A DNA stretch of 64,000 bases from Eulemur rufifrons (GCF_041146395.1 NC_090984.1:84517114-84581113); one strand, 5' to 3'; shown: positions 50,237-60,300, numbered from the stretch's first letter. Made by a program: numbers and translations. The notes: generated from the letters alone by a model not told the origin.

Positions 50237-51003
50237 CCCCTGAAATGGGGTGTCAGCCAATTCCTTCGGATTTTAAGGGACCCTTGCCCCCAGACTCTGT
50301 GGGTCTAGTGATTGGTCGCTCTTCCTCAACCTTGCGGGGCTTGCTTATCCATCCAGGAGTTATAGATTCTGATTTTACAGGTACAGTACAGATATTGGCG
50401 ACGGCTCCCAGAGGGGTCGTTTCCATTTGCCCAGGGGATCGGATTGCTCAGTTGCTCTTGCTCCCGAGCCTCCATGCACGATTTCCCGCTGCCCCCCGTA
50501 CACGGGGGACAGTGGGTTTTGGCAGTTCTGAGGTCAATGCTGCATATCTGTCCCTTCATATGGGTGAGAGACCTATGCTCCCCCTTATAATACAAGGAAA
50601 GTCTTTTTCAGGTTTGTTGGACACGGGAGCCGACTCCAGTGTCATGTCATCTAAGTGGTGGCCATCCGCATGGCCCACTGTCCCTTCCACCCAGACACTT
50701 CAGGGTCTTGGCTATGCTGCAGCCCCTGATCTAAGTGCTGCTCATCTTCACTGGAAGGACTCTGAAGGCAATCAGGGCACATTTCGCCCTTATGTGATGC
50801 CTCTCCCTGTTAACCTCTGGGGCAGAGATGTTTTGAGTCAAATGGCCCTTCGTCTCACTAATGAGTATTCGCCACAAAGTCAACATATGATGCGAGAGAT
50901 GGGCTATGTTCCTGGAAGGGGACTGGGGTCTCGGCTGCAAGGCAGAACCGAACCCGTTGAGCCTCAGCCTCGCCCCCCTCGGCATAGTCTGGGTTTTTCG
51001 TAG
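50056..51003 (+). CDS. pro: Pro: dUTPase, aspartic protease and G-patch, intact
   Basis: Expressed only as a Gag-Pro fusion by -1 frameshift, so the reading begins at the slip site and not at an ATG. The dUTPase removes dUTP. Its five motifs are visible in order: [24 protein letters not shown] with the catalytic Asp, [14 protein letters not shown], and RGTVGFGSS. The retropepsin follows, with LLDTGAD (active-site Asp at 50620-50622), a probable flap near LQGLGY, and LWGRDVL near the end. It cleaves the polyproteins. A G-patch ([15 protein letters not shown]) closes the ORF, as in betaretroviral proteases. The frame is open to TAG at 51001, about 315 codons. The end overlaps the pro-pol slippery site. 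Confidence 0.94.
   Translation, partial: REGGPSTPGPANVWGLPSVPGDASADASAAIAVTNAPREVRRATSGSAGLDLRATTLTVLTPEMGCQPIPSDFKGPLPPDSVGLVIGRSSSTLRGLLIHPGVIDSDFTGTVQILATAPRGVVSICPGDRIAQLLLLPSLHARFPAAPRTRGTVGFGSSEVNAAYLSLHMGERPMLPLIIQGKSFSGLLDTGADSSVMSSKWWPSAWPTVPSTQTLQGLGYAAAPDLSAAHLHWKDSEGNQGTFRPYVMPLPVNLWGRDVLSQMALRLTNEYSPQSQHMMREMGYVPGRGLGSRLQGRTEPVEPQPRPPRHSLGFS
50065..50099 (+). promoter_or_regulatory. gag-pro frameshift pseudoknot
   Basis: Stem 1 pairs GGGCCC (50065-50070) with GGGCCC (50080-50085). The loop bases CCCCA (50075-50079) pair with TGGGG (50095-50099) to form stem 2. The loops are 4 and 9 bases. The spacer to the heptamer is 8 bases. The geometry is that of known retroviral frameshift pseudoknots. 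Confidence 0.75.
50991..50997 (+). promoter_or_regulatory. pro-pol -1 frameshift site
   Basis: GGGTTTT lies in the pro frame as G GGT TTT, one codon before the pro stop. The pol frame (-1) is open from here. A 13-bp perfect stem starts 5 bases downstream. Confidence 0.88.
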
Positions 51004-51090
51004 GGGCCACTGAGGAGCAACCGATACCCATCCCATGGCTTACGGAGAAGCCGGTTTGGGTGCCTCAGTGGCCCCTCTCCACTCCCAAAC
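51003..51090 (+). promoter_or_regulatory. pro-pol frameshift stem and pseudoknot
   Basis: GGGGCCACTGAGG (51003-51015) is the exact reverse complement of CCTCAGTGGCCCC (51063-51075), giving a 13-bp stem with a 47-base loop. The loop bases GTTTGGG (51054-51060) can also pair with CCCAAAC (51084-51090), 7 bp, making a pseudoknot. It sits at the correct distance from the slippery heptamer. Confidence 0.78.
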
Positions 51091-53231
51091 TCTCCGCTGC
51101 ACGTGAACTAGTCGCTGAGCAGCTTCGGTTGGGACACTTGGAACCCTCTCGCTCCCCTTGGAACACTCCTATTTTTGTTATTCAGAAAAAATCAGGCAAG
51201 TGGCGACTGTTGCACGATCTTCGTGCAGTCAACGAACAAATGCAGATCATGGGTCCGGTGCAGCGCGGTCTCCCTCTTCTCTCCACCTTGCCCCAATTTT
51301 GGCATCTCCTTATTGTAGATATTAAGGATTGTTTTTTCTCTATCCCGCTGCACCCCGATGATAGAGAACGTTTCGCCTTCACTGTTCCTTCCCCAAATCA
51401 TGAAGAGCCTGACTCTCGCTATCACTGGAGAGTCTTACCTCAGGGGATGGCCAACAGCCCAACCATGTGTCAACTGTATGTGGCAGCAGCTGTAGCTCCC
51501 GTGCGCCACACCTTTCCTTCGATTAGGATTCTACATTACATGGATGATCTTCTTCTTTGTCATTCCGACCCTTCATATCTTCACCGTGCTTATGCCACTT
51601 TGTGTGCTCATTTCTCTTCCTACGGGCTGCACTTAGCACCCGAAAAGGTTCAGGAAGGTGATATAGGGGAGTTTTTGGGGGCCCATATAAGCCCCTTGTC
51701 CATTCGTCCTCAAAAAATTACTATTCGGGTAGATGGTCTTCACACCCTAAATGATTTCCAAAAGTTACTAGGTGACATCAATTGGCTTCGCCCTTATCTT
51801 CGCCTGTCCACAGCACAGCTGAGCCCTTTGTTCCGGGTGCTGGAGGGTGATTCAGACATATTGTCCCCTCGCGTTCTGACTCCTGACGCATGACAGGCCC
51901 TTCGGCTGGTCGAGGAGGCGATACAGCACGCCCAGTTGGTTCGGATCCAGCCTGATCAGCCTTTTTCTCTTTGCCTTTTGCCCTCTTTGGAGACACCTAC
52001 TGCAGTTCTTTGGCAGGAGGGCCCTCTGCTCTGGATTCACGCGCATACCTCTCCGCGACGGGCCATTGAGCACTATTCTACTGCGGTTGCTGATCTCGCG
52101 TTGTCTGCGCTTAAACTCTCCTTAACTCATTTTGGGGCCCATCCTTCTGTTCTCCATTGCCCCTATACTAGAGCTCAAGTACAGATTCTCTGTGCCTCGG
52201 TAGACAGTTGGGCAGTCCTTCGATGCTCTTTTTCTGGTGTTATAGACAATCATTTCCCCAAGCACCCTCTTCTTCAGTTTGCTCTGCGACATCAGATTAT
52301 CTTCCCCCGTGTCACGTCTTCTGACCCTCTTCCCAATGCTACTACAGTTTATACTGATGGGTCCTCTAATAGTACGGGTAGTTATGTTGTCAATGGCCAG
52401 GCCTTCACCGCTTCTTTTCCTTACTCTTCCCCTCAGCATGTGGAATGTGCCATCGTTGAGTTGGTCCTCCGTACTTTCCCAGGACCACTCAACATTGTCT
52501 CTGATTCTGTCTATGTCGTTCAGGCTGTTCGGTTGTTAGAAGTGTCTCATGCCTTGAACCCACGGAGTACAGTATTCTCTTTATTCTGTGCTGTCCGGTC
52601 AGCCATCCACTCACGCAGTGCAAGGTTCTTTATCACTCATATTCGGGCCCACTCGCTCTTGCCTGGACCTATGGCTGCCGGCAATGCCCTGGCGGATCGG
52701 GCCACGAAATTATGTTGGCTTGCTTCTCCTTTGGAAAGTGCCCGCAACTTCCATTCGTTGTACCATGTCCCAGCTTGTACTTTACGCCTTAAATTTGGTC
52801 TCCCCCACGCCTCTGCGCGGGAAGTGGTCCTCCAGTGTGCGGACTGTGCACCTTTCCGCTCACAACCTTCCGTGGGCGTCAACCCGCGGGGCCTTCGGCC
52901 TCTCCAGGTGTGGCAGATGGACGTCACTCACATTCCCATGTTTGGTAAGTTGTCTTATGTTCATGTGTCCGTAGACACCTGTTCTGGGGTTATCCACGCC
53001 ACTCCTTTAGCTGGAGAGCGCGCCTGTCATGTCGTCACGTACTGTCTAGAAGCATGGGCTGCCTGGGGCAAGCCTGAGGTCCTTAAGACTGATAACGGCC
53101 TGGCCTATACTTCCCGGGCCTTTCAACAATTTTGCCGCCGTCTCGGCGTTACCCATCGCACTGGCTTGCCCTATAACCCCCAGGCCCAGGGCATTGTAGA
53201 ACGCGCCCATGGCACAATCAAAGTCTACTTA

Positions 53232-53249
53232 CAAAAACAAAAGGGGGAG
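53232..53249 (+). promoter_or_regulatory. Central copy of the polypurine tract within pol
   Basis: CAAAAACAAAAGGGGGAG is identical over 18 bases to the 3' polypurine tract at 55119-55136. It lies in the integrase region, just past the catalytic core. It encodes Gln-Lys-Gln-Lys-Gly-Glu, so coding constraint may explain part of the match. A role as a second plus-strand start is possible but unproven. Confidence 0.5.
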
Positions 53250-53461
53250 GCTGGGGCTTTGGGCGGTGGCAGGTCTCCCAAATCTGCCCTATCTCTTACT
53301 CTATATACTTTAAATTTTTTGCTGCTGGATGACCGTGGTCGCTCGGCGGCAGATCGCCATGTGGATCCTGGCCCCCCCCTTTCCGAGCGGGTGATGTGGA
53401 AAGATGTGCTTTGTAATCAATGGAAAGGACCGGATCTGATTCTCAGCAGATCCAGGGGAGC

Positions 53462-53480
53462 TGTTTGTGTTTTTCCACAG
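53462..53480 (+). promoter_or_regulatory. env 3' splice site
   Basis: TGTTTGTGTTTTTCCACAG is a strong pyrimidine tract with a CAG acceptor, 85 bases upstream of the env ATG. Together with the leader donor it explains a spliced env message. Confidence 0.7.
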
Positions 53481-53565
53481 GACGCCCCGGACCCTATCTG
53501 GGTTCCGACACGCCTCACGCGACGCCTCAGTCATCCTGCTGCTTCCTCGCCGGCTCCTGACGACG

Positions 53566-54929
53566 ATGCTGTTGTGGCGGATTCTGCTTTCCCTGACCAT
53601 GACCCTCCTCGCCCTGGGAGTGCTGTCCAGGGCGAAACGTCGTTGGGCCATCCTGCCTGTATTCCCGAGACCCCTGCCGGTGTCTCATGATTCGCAGATA
53701 TTCCCCCGGTTCTTTATTACCAATGCTTCCCTAGGACTTCCCTACCTCCCGTGGTCCAACGAGTCTGGAGCGGTTCCCGGCAATGAATCCTATATCCTTG
53801 CTGGGTCCTTGTGCTTTACTACCATTATCCCGACTAACAGCAACCTGTCCTGTATACTTCTTGCCAACCAGACGGGTGCTTGGGTGGACCGGCCGCGTCC
53901 CCGCAACGGGACCTTTGCTAATGGGACTTTTGTGACAGGGATGTGGCCTGCGTTACACAAAACTGTGAACATTTGAGACCGCTGCGTCAGGCGCTCAGTT
54001 TTCCAACGTGACCTTCGGTCCCACGCCTGTTTGTCTCTGGCCTCCATTCATCTGGATTGTGGCCCGCCTGGAAAACCATACGGCCACCCTTAACTGCTCA
54101 ACCGTAAACTGCACGTATACACGTTGCTGGAATGCCTCAGAACACAGGATGGCCGTGGTTGCACGCATGCCCCGGTACGTCCCCTGGCCGGTTGACGCAC
54201 CGGATTCGTTGGTTCTCTTTCGACATCGTAGGGACTTTGGCGTGACAGCTCTTGTCTTTGCTATTGCAGCGGCCTCCGCTGCGGCCCTTACCGCCGCTTC
54301 GATCGCGGCGGCGGGCGCCGTACAAACGGCACAGGTCCTAAATAACCTGTCAGCAATGGTAGCAACTGCCTTGGACACACAAAGCTCTATCAACTCACAC
54401 CTGGCGGGAGGGATTATGCTCCTAAATCAACGTGTGGACTTGGTTCAAGAACAGGTGGACAGTTTGGTACAGCTCGCCCAGCTTGGTTGCGAGCGACGAC
54501 TGCCGGGATTGTGTATTACTTCGATCCCATATTCTAACCTTTCCCAGGCGGCCAATCTCTCTAAAGAGCTTTCTCGGCTGTTACAGGGCTCTTGGTCTGC
54601 CAATTTCTCCAAGCTAGCCACTCAGTTACAACTAGAAATCACCCATATTAATTCTACCCGGTTAGATCCTATGCTTACTGATGGCCTCCTCCCCACCTTT
54701 TTGTCGCTTCTACACGGGGTTCGGGAATGGGCAGGTCTTGGATCCCTGGGCCTGCTGGGATGTCTTGCTTTTTGGCCTCGTGTTCTGGATGCTCATGCGT
54801 GTCCGTTGGCAGCAACAAAGGGATCGAGTGGTCATGGCTCAAGCCTTTGCTGCCCTTCATGAGGGCTCTCCTCCTGGAGTGTGGATAAGCATGTTACATA
54901 CGGACGGCAACTACCGCTTTTCCCCTTGA
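53566..54929 (+). pseudogene. env: Env (surface and transmembrane subunits), frame-broken
   Basis: Env is the membrane glycoprotein. I start it at 53566, the first ATG after the splice acceptor. It opens with a signal-peptide-like hydrophobic run (MLLWRILLSLTMTLLALG). The first frame stays open to a TGA at 53974 and is rich in Asn-X-Ser/Thr sites. Homology then continues in another frame, from about 53977 to 54770, with CLWPPF, more glycosylation sites, a furin-type RHRR site ending at 54232, an Ala-rich fusion peptide, a heptad-rich region, and Cys-X7-Cys (54488-54514). The reading frame changes again near 54765-54775, inside the membrane anchor, and a basic cytoplasmic tail follows to 54929. 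The surface subunit, about 220 codons, is short for the class. The protein cannot be made from this copy. Confidence 0.85.
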
Positions 54930-55118
54930 CAGCATGGCGTGGCCCTTGCACCCCGAGGGCTTGTCCCCATTGCACCGGGAAGGGCGCGCGACCCCTGTTT
55001 TGTGGTCAGCCCTTGCACCTTCATGAGCTCTCGCTCATTGCACTGAAGAGTGGTGACCATACGCCCCTTGGTGAACTGTGACCCTAGATCCGGACTGGGG
55101 CTTCCGTTCACCATGAGG
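54930..55118 (+). other. Non-coding region between env and the 3' LTR with a two-fold repeat
   Basis: GCCCTTGCACC occurs at 54942-54952 and 55009-55019, 67 bases apart. TTGCAC also occurs at 54970 and 55038, again about 25 bases after each. The whole looks like a degraded tandem duplication of a 67-base unit. In some simple retroviruses an RNA export element with two-fold symmetry sits here. The function is inferred from place and symmetry only. Confidence 0.4.
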
Positions 55119-55136
55119 CAAAAACAAAAGGGGGAG
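55119..55136 (+). promoter_or_regulatory. 3' polypurine tract
   Basis: CAAAAACAAAAGGGGGAG ends one base before the 3' LTR. It is the expected RNase H-resistant primer for plus-strand DNA. Confidence 0.92.
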
Positions 55137-55137
55137 C

Positions 55138-55370
55138 TGTGGGGAGCGGTCTAGGCCTCCTAGTGTATCCGCCCAGGACATGCATAGTCAGGCCCTCCAC
55201 CTATCCCTGTGGGACACGCTTGTGGGACACACCTATCCGGGGCTATAAAAGCAGCTTGCATTTCCTGTTCGAGGTCTCTCGCCATGTAACAGTTGTAGAT
55301 GCCTCATTAAACTACTGCTGGAAGAACTCCAACTGGTCGTGTCGTACTTGCTGGCAACTGCGGCGCGACA
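55138..55370 (+). repeat. 3' LTR (233 bp)
   Basis: It is base-for-base identical to the 5' LTR by direct reading. It carries the TATA box at 55244-55250 and the ATTAAA signal at 55306-55311, the latter for termination of proviral transcripts. Confidence 0.97.
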
Positions 55371-55376
55371 CCCATT
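55371..55376. repeat. Proviral target site duplication, right copy
   Basis: CCCATT directly after the 3' LTR matches 48040-48045 exactly. Confidence 0.95.
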
Positions 55377-55479
55377 TGCTTGGAATGGCCTGTGTCTGAT
55401 CTTCCCAAGAACTTCAAACAGGGCAGAAGTTAGGAATTGAGAAGGATCTGGGGACATAGTTAACAGTACTGCAATTCAT

Positions 55480-55760
55480 GCCTCCATCCAGTCACCCAAT
55501 GTTAGCTAAGTCCTGCTAGATGCAGAGTATTGTGTTAAGAAGAGAGAAAGACGGATTGGACGAGAATTTTGCCATCAAACATAGAAGTATAGAAGGACAA
55601 TTACTAACTATAACACAATAATAATAATAATACCAAAAGAGAGGTAGAAATAAAATACTATGAGAGTTTTAAGAAGTAGAGATGGCTTACAGCTTGGGAA
55701 TGGGAAATGACGGAGGATGACTTTATGGAGAAGACTGCATTTGAACAAACAAACTTCAAA
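55480..55760 (+). mobile_element. L2-like LINE fragment
   Basis: CATGCCTCCATCCAGTCACCC, TAAGTCCTGCTAGATGCAGAGTATTGTG and GGATGACTTTATGGAGAAGACTGCATTTGAAC have the order of an L2 3' region. The similarity is weak. Confidence 0.4.
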
Positions 55761-55924
55761 GCAAGCAGAGTTGGTATTTTTAAAATACACACACATACAT
55801 ACAAGGATTCACGCACACAACAGTTTGATTGGATCATAGGGCTATGAAGGGAGGAAAAGGAAGATACAGCTTGAAAAATATGTTCATTCACTAAACAAGT
55901 TTAAGAATTACTATGTGCAGGTGG

Positions 55925-56190
55925 TCTCACTTACAAGTGGGAACTCCATAATATACACACACAGTCATAGAGAGTGGAATAATTGACAATGGAGAATCGG
56001 ATGGGTAAGACGGTGGGAGGGTGTGGCAGGGGGGGGTGGTATGAAAAATTACTTAATGTGTACAATGTATACACAATTGGGGAGATTACACTAAAAGCCC
56101 CAACTTCACCACTACGCATCATATACATGTAACAAAATTGCACTTGTACTCCCTAAATATAAAATATAATAAAAATAAAAAATAATAATA
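55925..56190 (+). mobile_element. L1 3' UTR fragment
   Basis: GTCTCACTTACAAGTGGGAACTCC starts it. AAAAATTACTTAATGTGTACAATG, CATGTAACAAAATTGCACTTGTACTCCCTAAATATAAAATATAATAAAA then complete an L1 3' UTR and A-rich tail. Confidence 0.75.
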
Positions 56191-56448
56191 CTAAAAAGAA
56201 TTACTACCTGCACAGCATTGCACTAGGTTCTGGGAAAAAAGGTAACTATCAACCCCACTCTACCATCACCATCCCCAATCACTAGTGACAATGAACCTGG
56301 CTTTGTGAAGGAAACAAACATATAAATAAATGATCTACCACCAAATTCAGAAAAGTTCTCTTTTGCGTTGAGTCCACAGCAAACAATCATAGCAATGTCC
56401 CTGATCCCCCAGGGGCCTAGCCCTGCAGGGGACCTTACTGCCTGCTCC

Positions 56449-56777
56449 CTGAGGTAACCCACACAAATTTTTAAAGTATGCAAATGATACCTGAAGCGTA
56501 AAGAACTATTGCATTAGATCTTAATTTCCAAGTCTCTATTAAAACTAATCAGCGTCTTTAAAGAAACTTTGATAGCATGAGTGATACATGAATGGGGTGA
56601 AGGAGAATTGTTTGAGTTACAGAACGGTAATTAGTGCTACCTGGACACGAGCCATTAGAAAGACTAAATCACTCCTGATAGTCTTCAGGACTGCCAACTT
56701 TTGATTGACCAACTGCCTATATATTAGCTCTGACTTAGCTAACCTCCTACTAAAGGCCTCTAATTAGCAACTGGTAA
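56449..56777 (+). repeat. Copy B of the direct repeat pair flanking the provirus
   Basis: It is collinear with 46211-46547. The shared segment runs from CTGAGGTA to CTAATTAGCAACTRGTAA. Sequence outside these limits is not alike, so the two blocks have defined ends. Confidence 0.75.
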
Positions 56778-57777
56778 GGTTTTGGAACATGTGGGAGCTG
56801 GAGCTGTTACCTCAGCCCCATGCCTGAGGAAGCTCCATGTCGCTCAAGGTCCTGGTTTAGCAACTGTTTAAGACTGTAGAAGGAGACGTAGAAGGAGTGG
56901 CTCCTAGCTGCTGCTAAGATGATCTGCTTCCCCAAACATTACCTCCACCCTTTCACCAAGACAAAGCAAAGGTGTTAATGGTCTGTCCTAAGTCTCTAGA
57001 ATTTAATTCCCCTTCCATCTTTCCAAAATGCCCTAATTGTTCCTCCTTACTCTCATCTCAAGGATACAACTGTTGGGGAAGATGTTTATAAAGTATGTTT
57101 TAACTTAGGTCATCCCCTAGGGGTGGCCTACCTTTTGCTCAAAATCAGCTCAGTCTCTACTTCCTCTAAGCCAGATTATTCTGTTTTGTGACCCATGCTC
57201 ATTTTGAACTATTATTTTGCCCTTCAGAGTAACCTTCAGAGTCCTGCTCCTCCCTCATCAGCTCCTGAATACCACACCACCTGACTCATGATACAGCAGT
57301 TGTGGAAATCCCTCTCTTACCAGTATTCACACAGAGTAAGCCACACGTGATAAGCACCAGTGTCTTCTCAAAGAGGTAATCTTGTCTAAGCATTTGAGCT
57401 TCAGAGGGCAACAAATAAAACTAGCTTTTCATTTACCCGCCAGGCACTGGTTGATTAGTAACCAGTATTATGGTTGTGGGTAACAATCTTTTAATACTGC
57501 AATTTATTTATCCTTTTTATGTTATTATCAGAGGAGAAAGAAAGATCTGAGAAAGCATAAAGCACATGGTAGGCACTGAAAAAATACTTGTAGAATAAAT
57601 AAATTTTTCATCTATGTTTTAAAATATTTGTTGTTTGCCCACATGGAAGGAAATATTTCATATCAAGCATTACAGGTTCAGACACTCACCCTAAATTCCT
57701 ATATCCTGGTGAGAAATAGGAAGAGGAAAACTGAAATAAAATAGTTTGATATAATTAATAACATGTCCTATGGGTAG
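56778..57777. other. No gene or clear repeat seen
   Basis: The stretch has no ORF above 60 codons. A MIR-like tail phrase (AAAGCACATGGTAGGCACTGAAAAAATACTTG) occurs at 57560-57592. Confidence 0.4.
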
Positions 57778-57788
57778 ACCTCACTTCT

Positions 57789-58116
<328 letters not shown>

Positions 58117-58359
58117 ATACCTCACTTCTATATGGCTCAAAAATCATGAGGATATTTTCTGGGAAGCAAAATGCAGCAGACAACAAAGCTCTCAGACAAT
58201 AAGAAGTGTGATAAACCATTAACCACTTCCATATGTTTTATGTCTTTGGGCCACACAGGATCTTGACCGTGAACATACCAGAAGGTAGAGTGGCAGACTG
58301 AGATTTGGTGCCGCTATTGGCCATAGCTGTAAAAGTGTATGCCCCTGTGTCATCATCTC

Positions 58360-58735
58360 TCACACTAACTCTAGGCTTGGCTATGTGATAAGAGTCCCTA
58401 CCCAATGGGGCTCGTCCTCAGAGAATGCACCTTTTTGAAACCCATCCACCATGCTGTAAGCACACTCACGCAGCCATGTGGCGAGGCCCCTGTGGAGAGG
58501 ACTTGAGAACCCTGGCTTACAGCCCCAGTTCCAGTCTCAGCCAGAAGCCCATACAAAGTGCCAGCCATGGGAACGAGGCTGTTTGGGACATTCCAGCTGT
58601 TCCCAGTGTCCCTGCTGACTCCTCGTGAAGCAGAACTACCAGACCATAGACTCATGAGAAATATAAATTGCTATTGCTTTAAGCCACTAAATATTGGAGT
58701 AGTTTGTCATGCAGCAATAGTTAACCAAAACTAGT
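58360..58735 (+). repeat. MLT1-like MaLR LTR
   Basis: The 3' end GCTTTAAGCCACTAAATATTGGAGTAGTTTGTCATGCAGCAATAGTTAACC is the typical MaLR terminus. Upstream text (AGGCTTGGCTATGTGATAAG) is consistent but diverged. Confidence 0.6.
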
Positions 58736-58844
58736 ATGGAGTGAAAGCAAGAATCTACATATTATTAAATGAGCTCAAAACCAGCTTGATCCAGTTTTGA
58801 TTCTCTTGAGTCCCCAAAGACCTGGGGTCTTGGCCCAGTGGTTT

Positions 58845-58970
58845 GCAACTTGGTTGTAACCAGAATCTTCAGAGCTTTTTCAGTTTTTCAAAGTACACAT
58901 AACTAGGCTCACCTCAGAAATTCTGATTCCAGTAGAGCCTGGCAACTTCTTTGTAGAAAGCTTCACTTTT
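58845..58970 (+). mobile_element. MER5-like hAT fragment
   Basis: AGTGGTTTGCAACTTGG, AACCAGAATCTTCAGAGC and CTCAGAAATTCTGATTCCAGTAGAG follow MER5 order. Confidence 0.5.
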
Positions 58971-59914
58971 GTGTCCCCAGTGTTAGAGCCGCCAGAGAGT
59001 CTGTACTAACATGACCAGTTGTTTTAAAGCAGACAATATCACATTTGACCTCACAACCACCTTCAACACAGAGAATGATATCTTATCAAGAATCTGTTGT
59101 AACCAGTCTCTTTTATGGAGCAATACTGTGCTTAGGGACTCTATAAGAAAAATAAAGTCGTGATGGAGTATGTTTCCAAACCTTTGTTGGAAAAAATAAG
59201 TCAACTCTACACACTTTAATCACTCAAATGTTCTCAAGGTCAAGCTGAGCACATTAACCTCAAATAATGAGTTGAAGGGAGAGGTTACCTAATAGCAGCA
59301 AAGGAGAGAAGGAAGCAGGGCAGCCTGGGAGTGTGTAGTTGCAACAATTGCTCCTTCCACCCACCCTGGCTTCGTTATGGGCAGAGGAAAGGGAAAGGTT
59401 GTGCAACTGTATGCACAATGCTGGGTAGGAATAGGGCAAGTCAGGGGACATGAGAGGTAGGGGTGGCCCATTTTCCTCATCTGCTCAATATAGGCCTGTG
59501 AAGAAGCATGTTCTTTTAATAATATCAACAAAAGACAAACATCAGGGTATAGGCACTGAAGCTATGAGGTCCAGCTGGTCCCTCCAATAGGAGATTCACT
59601 TGCCACTATGGCCTTGCAGAACCTGGACATGTGTTTATTAAGAGGAGAGGAGGGATTTTCATGTGTGATAGCAGCAATAGGATGAGAAAGAAATCACCCA
59701 AGAGGAAGACAAATTTCGGGAGTCAAGACTCCCTCCCAATGTGAAGACTTTCATCCACTGATAATTTTAGAGAATCTGGATTTCGCTTTATTAAGGGAGA
59801 TGAAGGTTTCCTTAAAAAAATAAAATAGATTAATATGTCTGAAAACAAGGGAAATAGTAAAAGGAGGCTTCATTTCTCCACCCTGCCTAGACATGTGTTA
59901 TCCAAGGCTCTCTT
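58971..59914. other. No gene or clear repeat seen
   Basis: Short ORFs on the minus strand (59260-59531) have no recognised domain. Confidence 0.4.
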
Positions 59915-60300
59915 TGTTGCAAGTGAATACAAATAACTCGAACTGCCTTAAGCATAAACAGGGTATTTATTAGCTCATCAGAGGAAAATTCTAAGGGTAC
60001 TGTAGCCTGGGTCATGGCTGGATCTAGGTGTTCAAACAATTTTTTATGAAGCTGCTTTTCCGTGTCTTCACTCAGTTTCCCTGTTTACTGGCTCCATTCT
60101 CACTAAGGCTCCCCCAGTAGAATGGCAAAATGGAAGCCAGAAGCTCCAGGCCATTTTCCTATTCTCACAACAACCTCCACAGAAAGGGGTCCTCTCTTTC
60201 CAGCTATTTCCAAGAACCGAGTCTCCTTCACTTTCCTTGGGTCACAATCCCATCCCTGGGCCAATTACTGTCCAGACGTGATTTCCTGGGTGGCCAACCC
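59915..60300 (+). repeat. Interspersed repeat, paralogue of 40305-40790
   Basis: Shares with 40305-40790 the opening AGTGAATACAAATAACTCGAACTGCCTTAAGC-type segment and the later pyrimidine-rich and CACAATCCCATCCCTGGGCCAATTACTG-type segments. The family is unresolved. Confidence 0.5.

Larger units (their letters stand above)
50997..53690 (+). pseudogene. pol: Pol (RT, RNase H, integrase), broken by one in-frame stop
   Basis: Pol copies and integrates the genome and is reached from pro by -1 frameshift. The RT has VDIKDCFF with the first catalytic Asp, LPQGMANSP and YMDD (51537-51548). An in-frame TGA at 51891-51893 (about codon 299) cuts the frame after the RT fingers/palm/thumb. The same frame then stays open to 53690. 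RNase H has TDGSS (Asp at 52356), a Glu in VECAIVE, SDS, and a final ALADRATK. Integrase has an N-terminal His-His-Cys-Cys zinc site (52752 to 52847) and the catalytic Asp at 52920, Asp at 53091 and Glu at 53199, a D,D(35)E arrangement. The length of about 896 codons is normal for the family. The stop would yield only a truncated product. The last 125 bases overlap env. Confidence 0.93.
48046..55370 (+). mobile_element. Full-length class II (IAP/beta-like) endogenous retrovirus with env
   Basis: This 7325-bp provirus has the structure LTR, tRNA-Phe primer site, gag, pro with dUTPase, pol, env, polypurine tract, LTR. The LTRs are identical over 233 bp and flanked by a perfect 6-bp duplication, which points to very recent integration. 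Separate reading frames for gag, pro and pol, a dUTPase joined to protease, a G-patch after protease and two CCHC fingers place it with betaretrovirus-like class II elements. The tRNA-Phe primer is that of IAP elements. GC content and CpG density are visibly higher than in the flanks. Gag and pro are open. Pol has one stop and env has frame breaks, so this copy cannot make the full protein set. Confidence 0.96.

Noticed and set aside
51891..51893. Programmed readthrough or selenocysteine at the pol TGA
   Set aside because: Class II elements reach pol by frameshift, which is already present here. No SECIS-like or readthrough signal could be seen. A simple inactivating change is more likely.
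54881..55081. 66-codon ORF after env that could be an accessory protein with several Cys
   Set aside because: It overlaps the env tail and the two-fold repeat, has weak start context, and resembles no known accessory protein.
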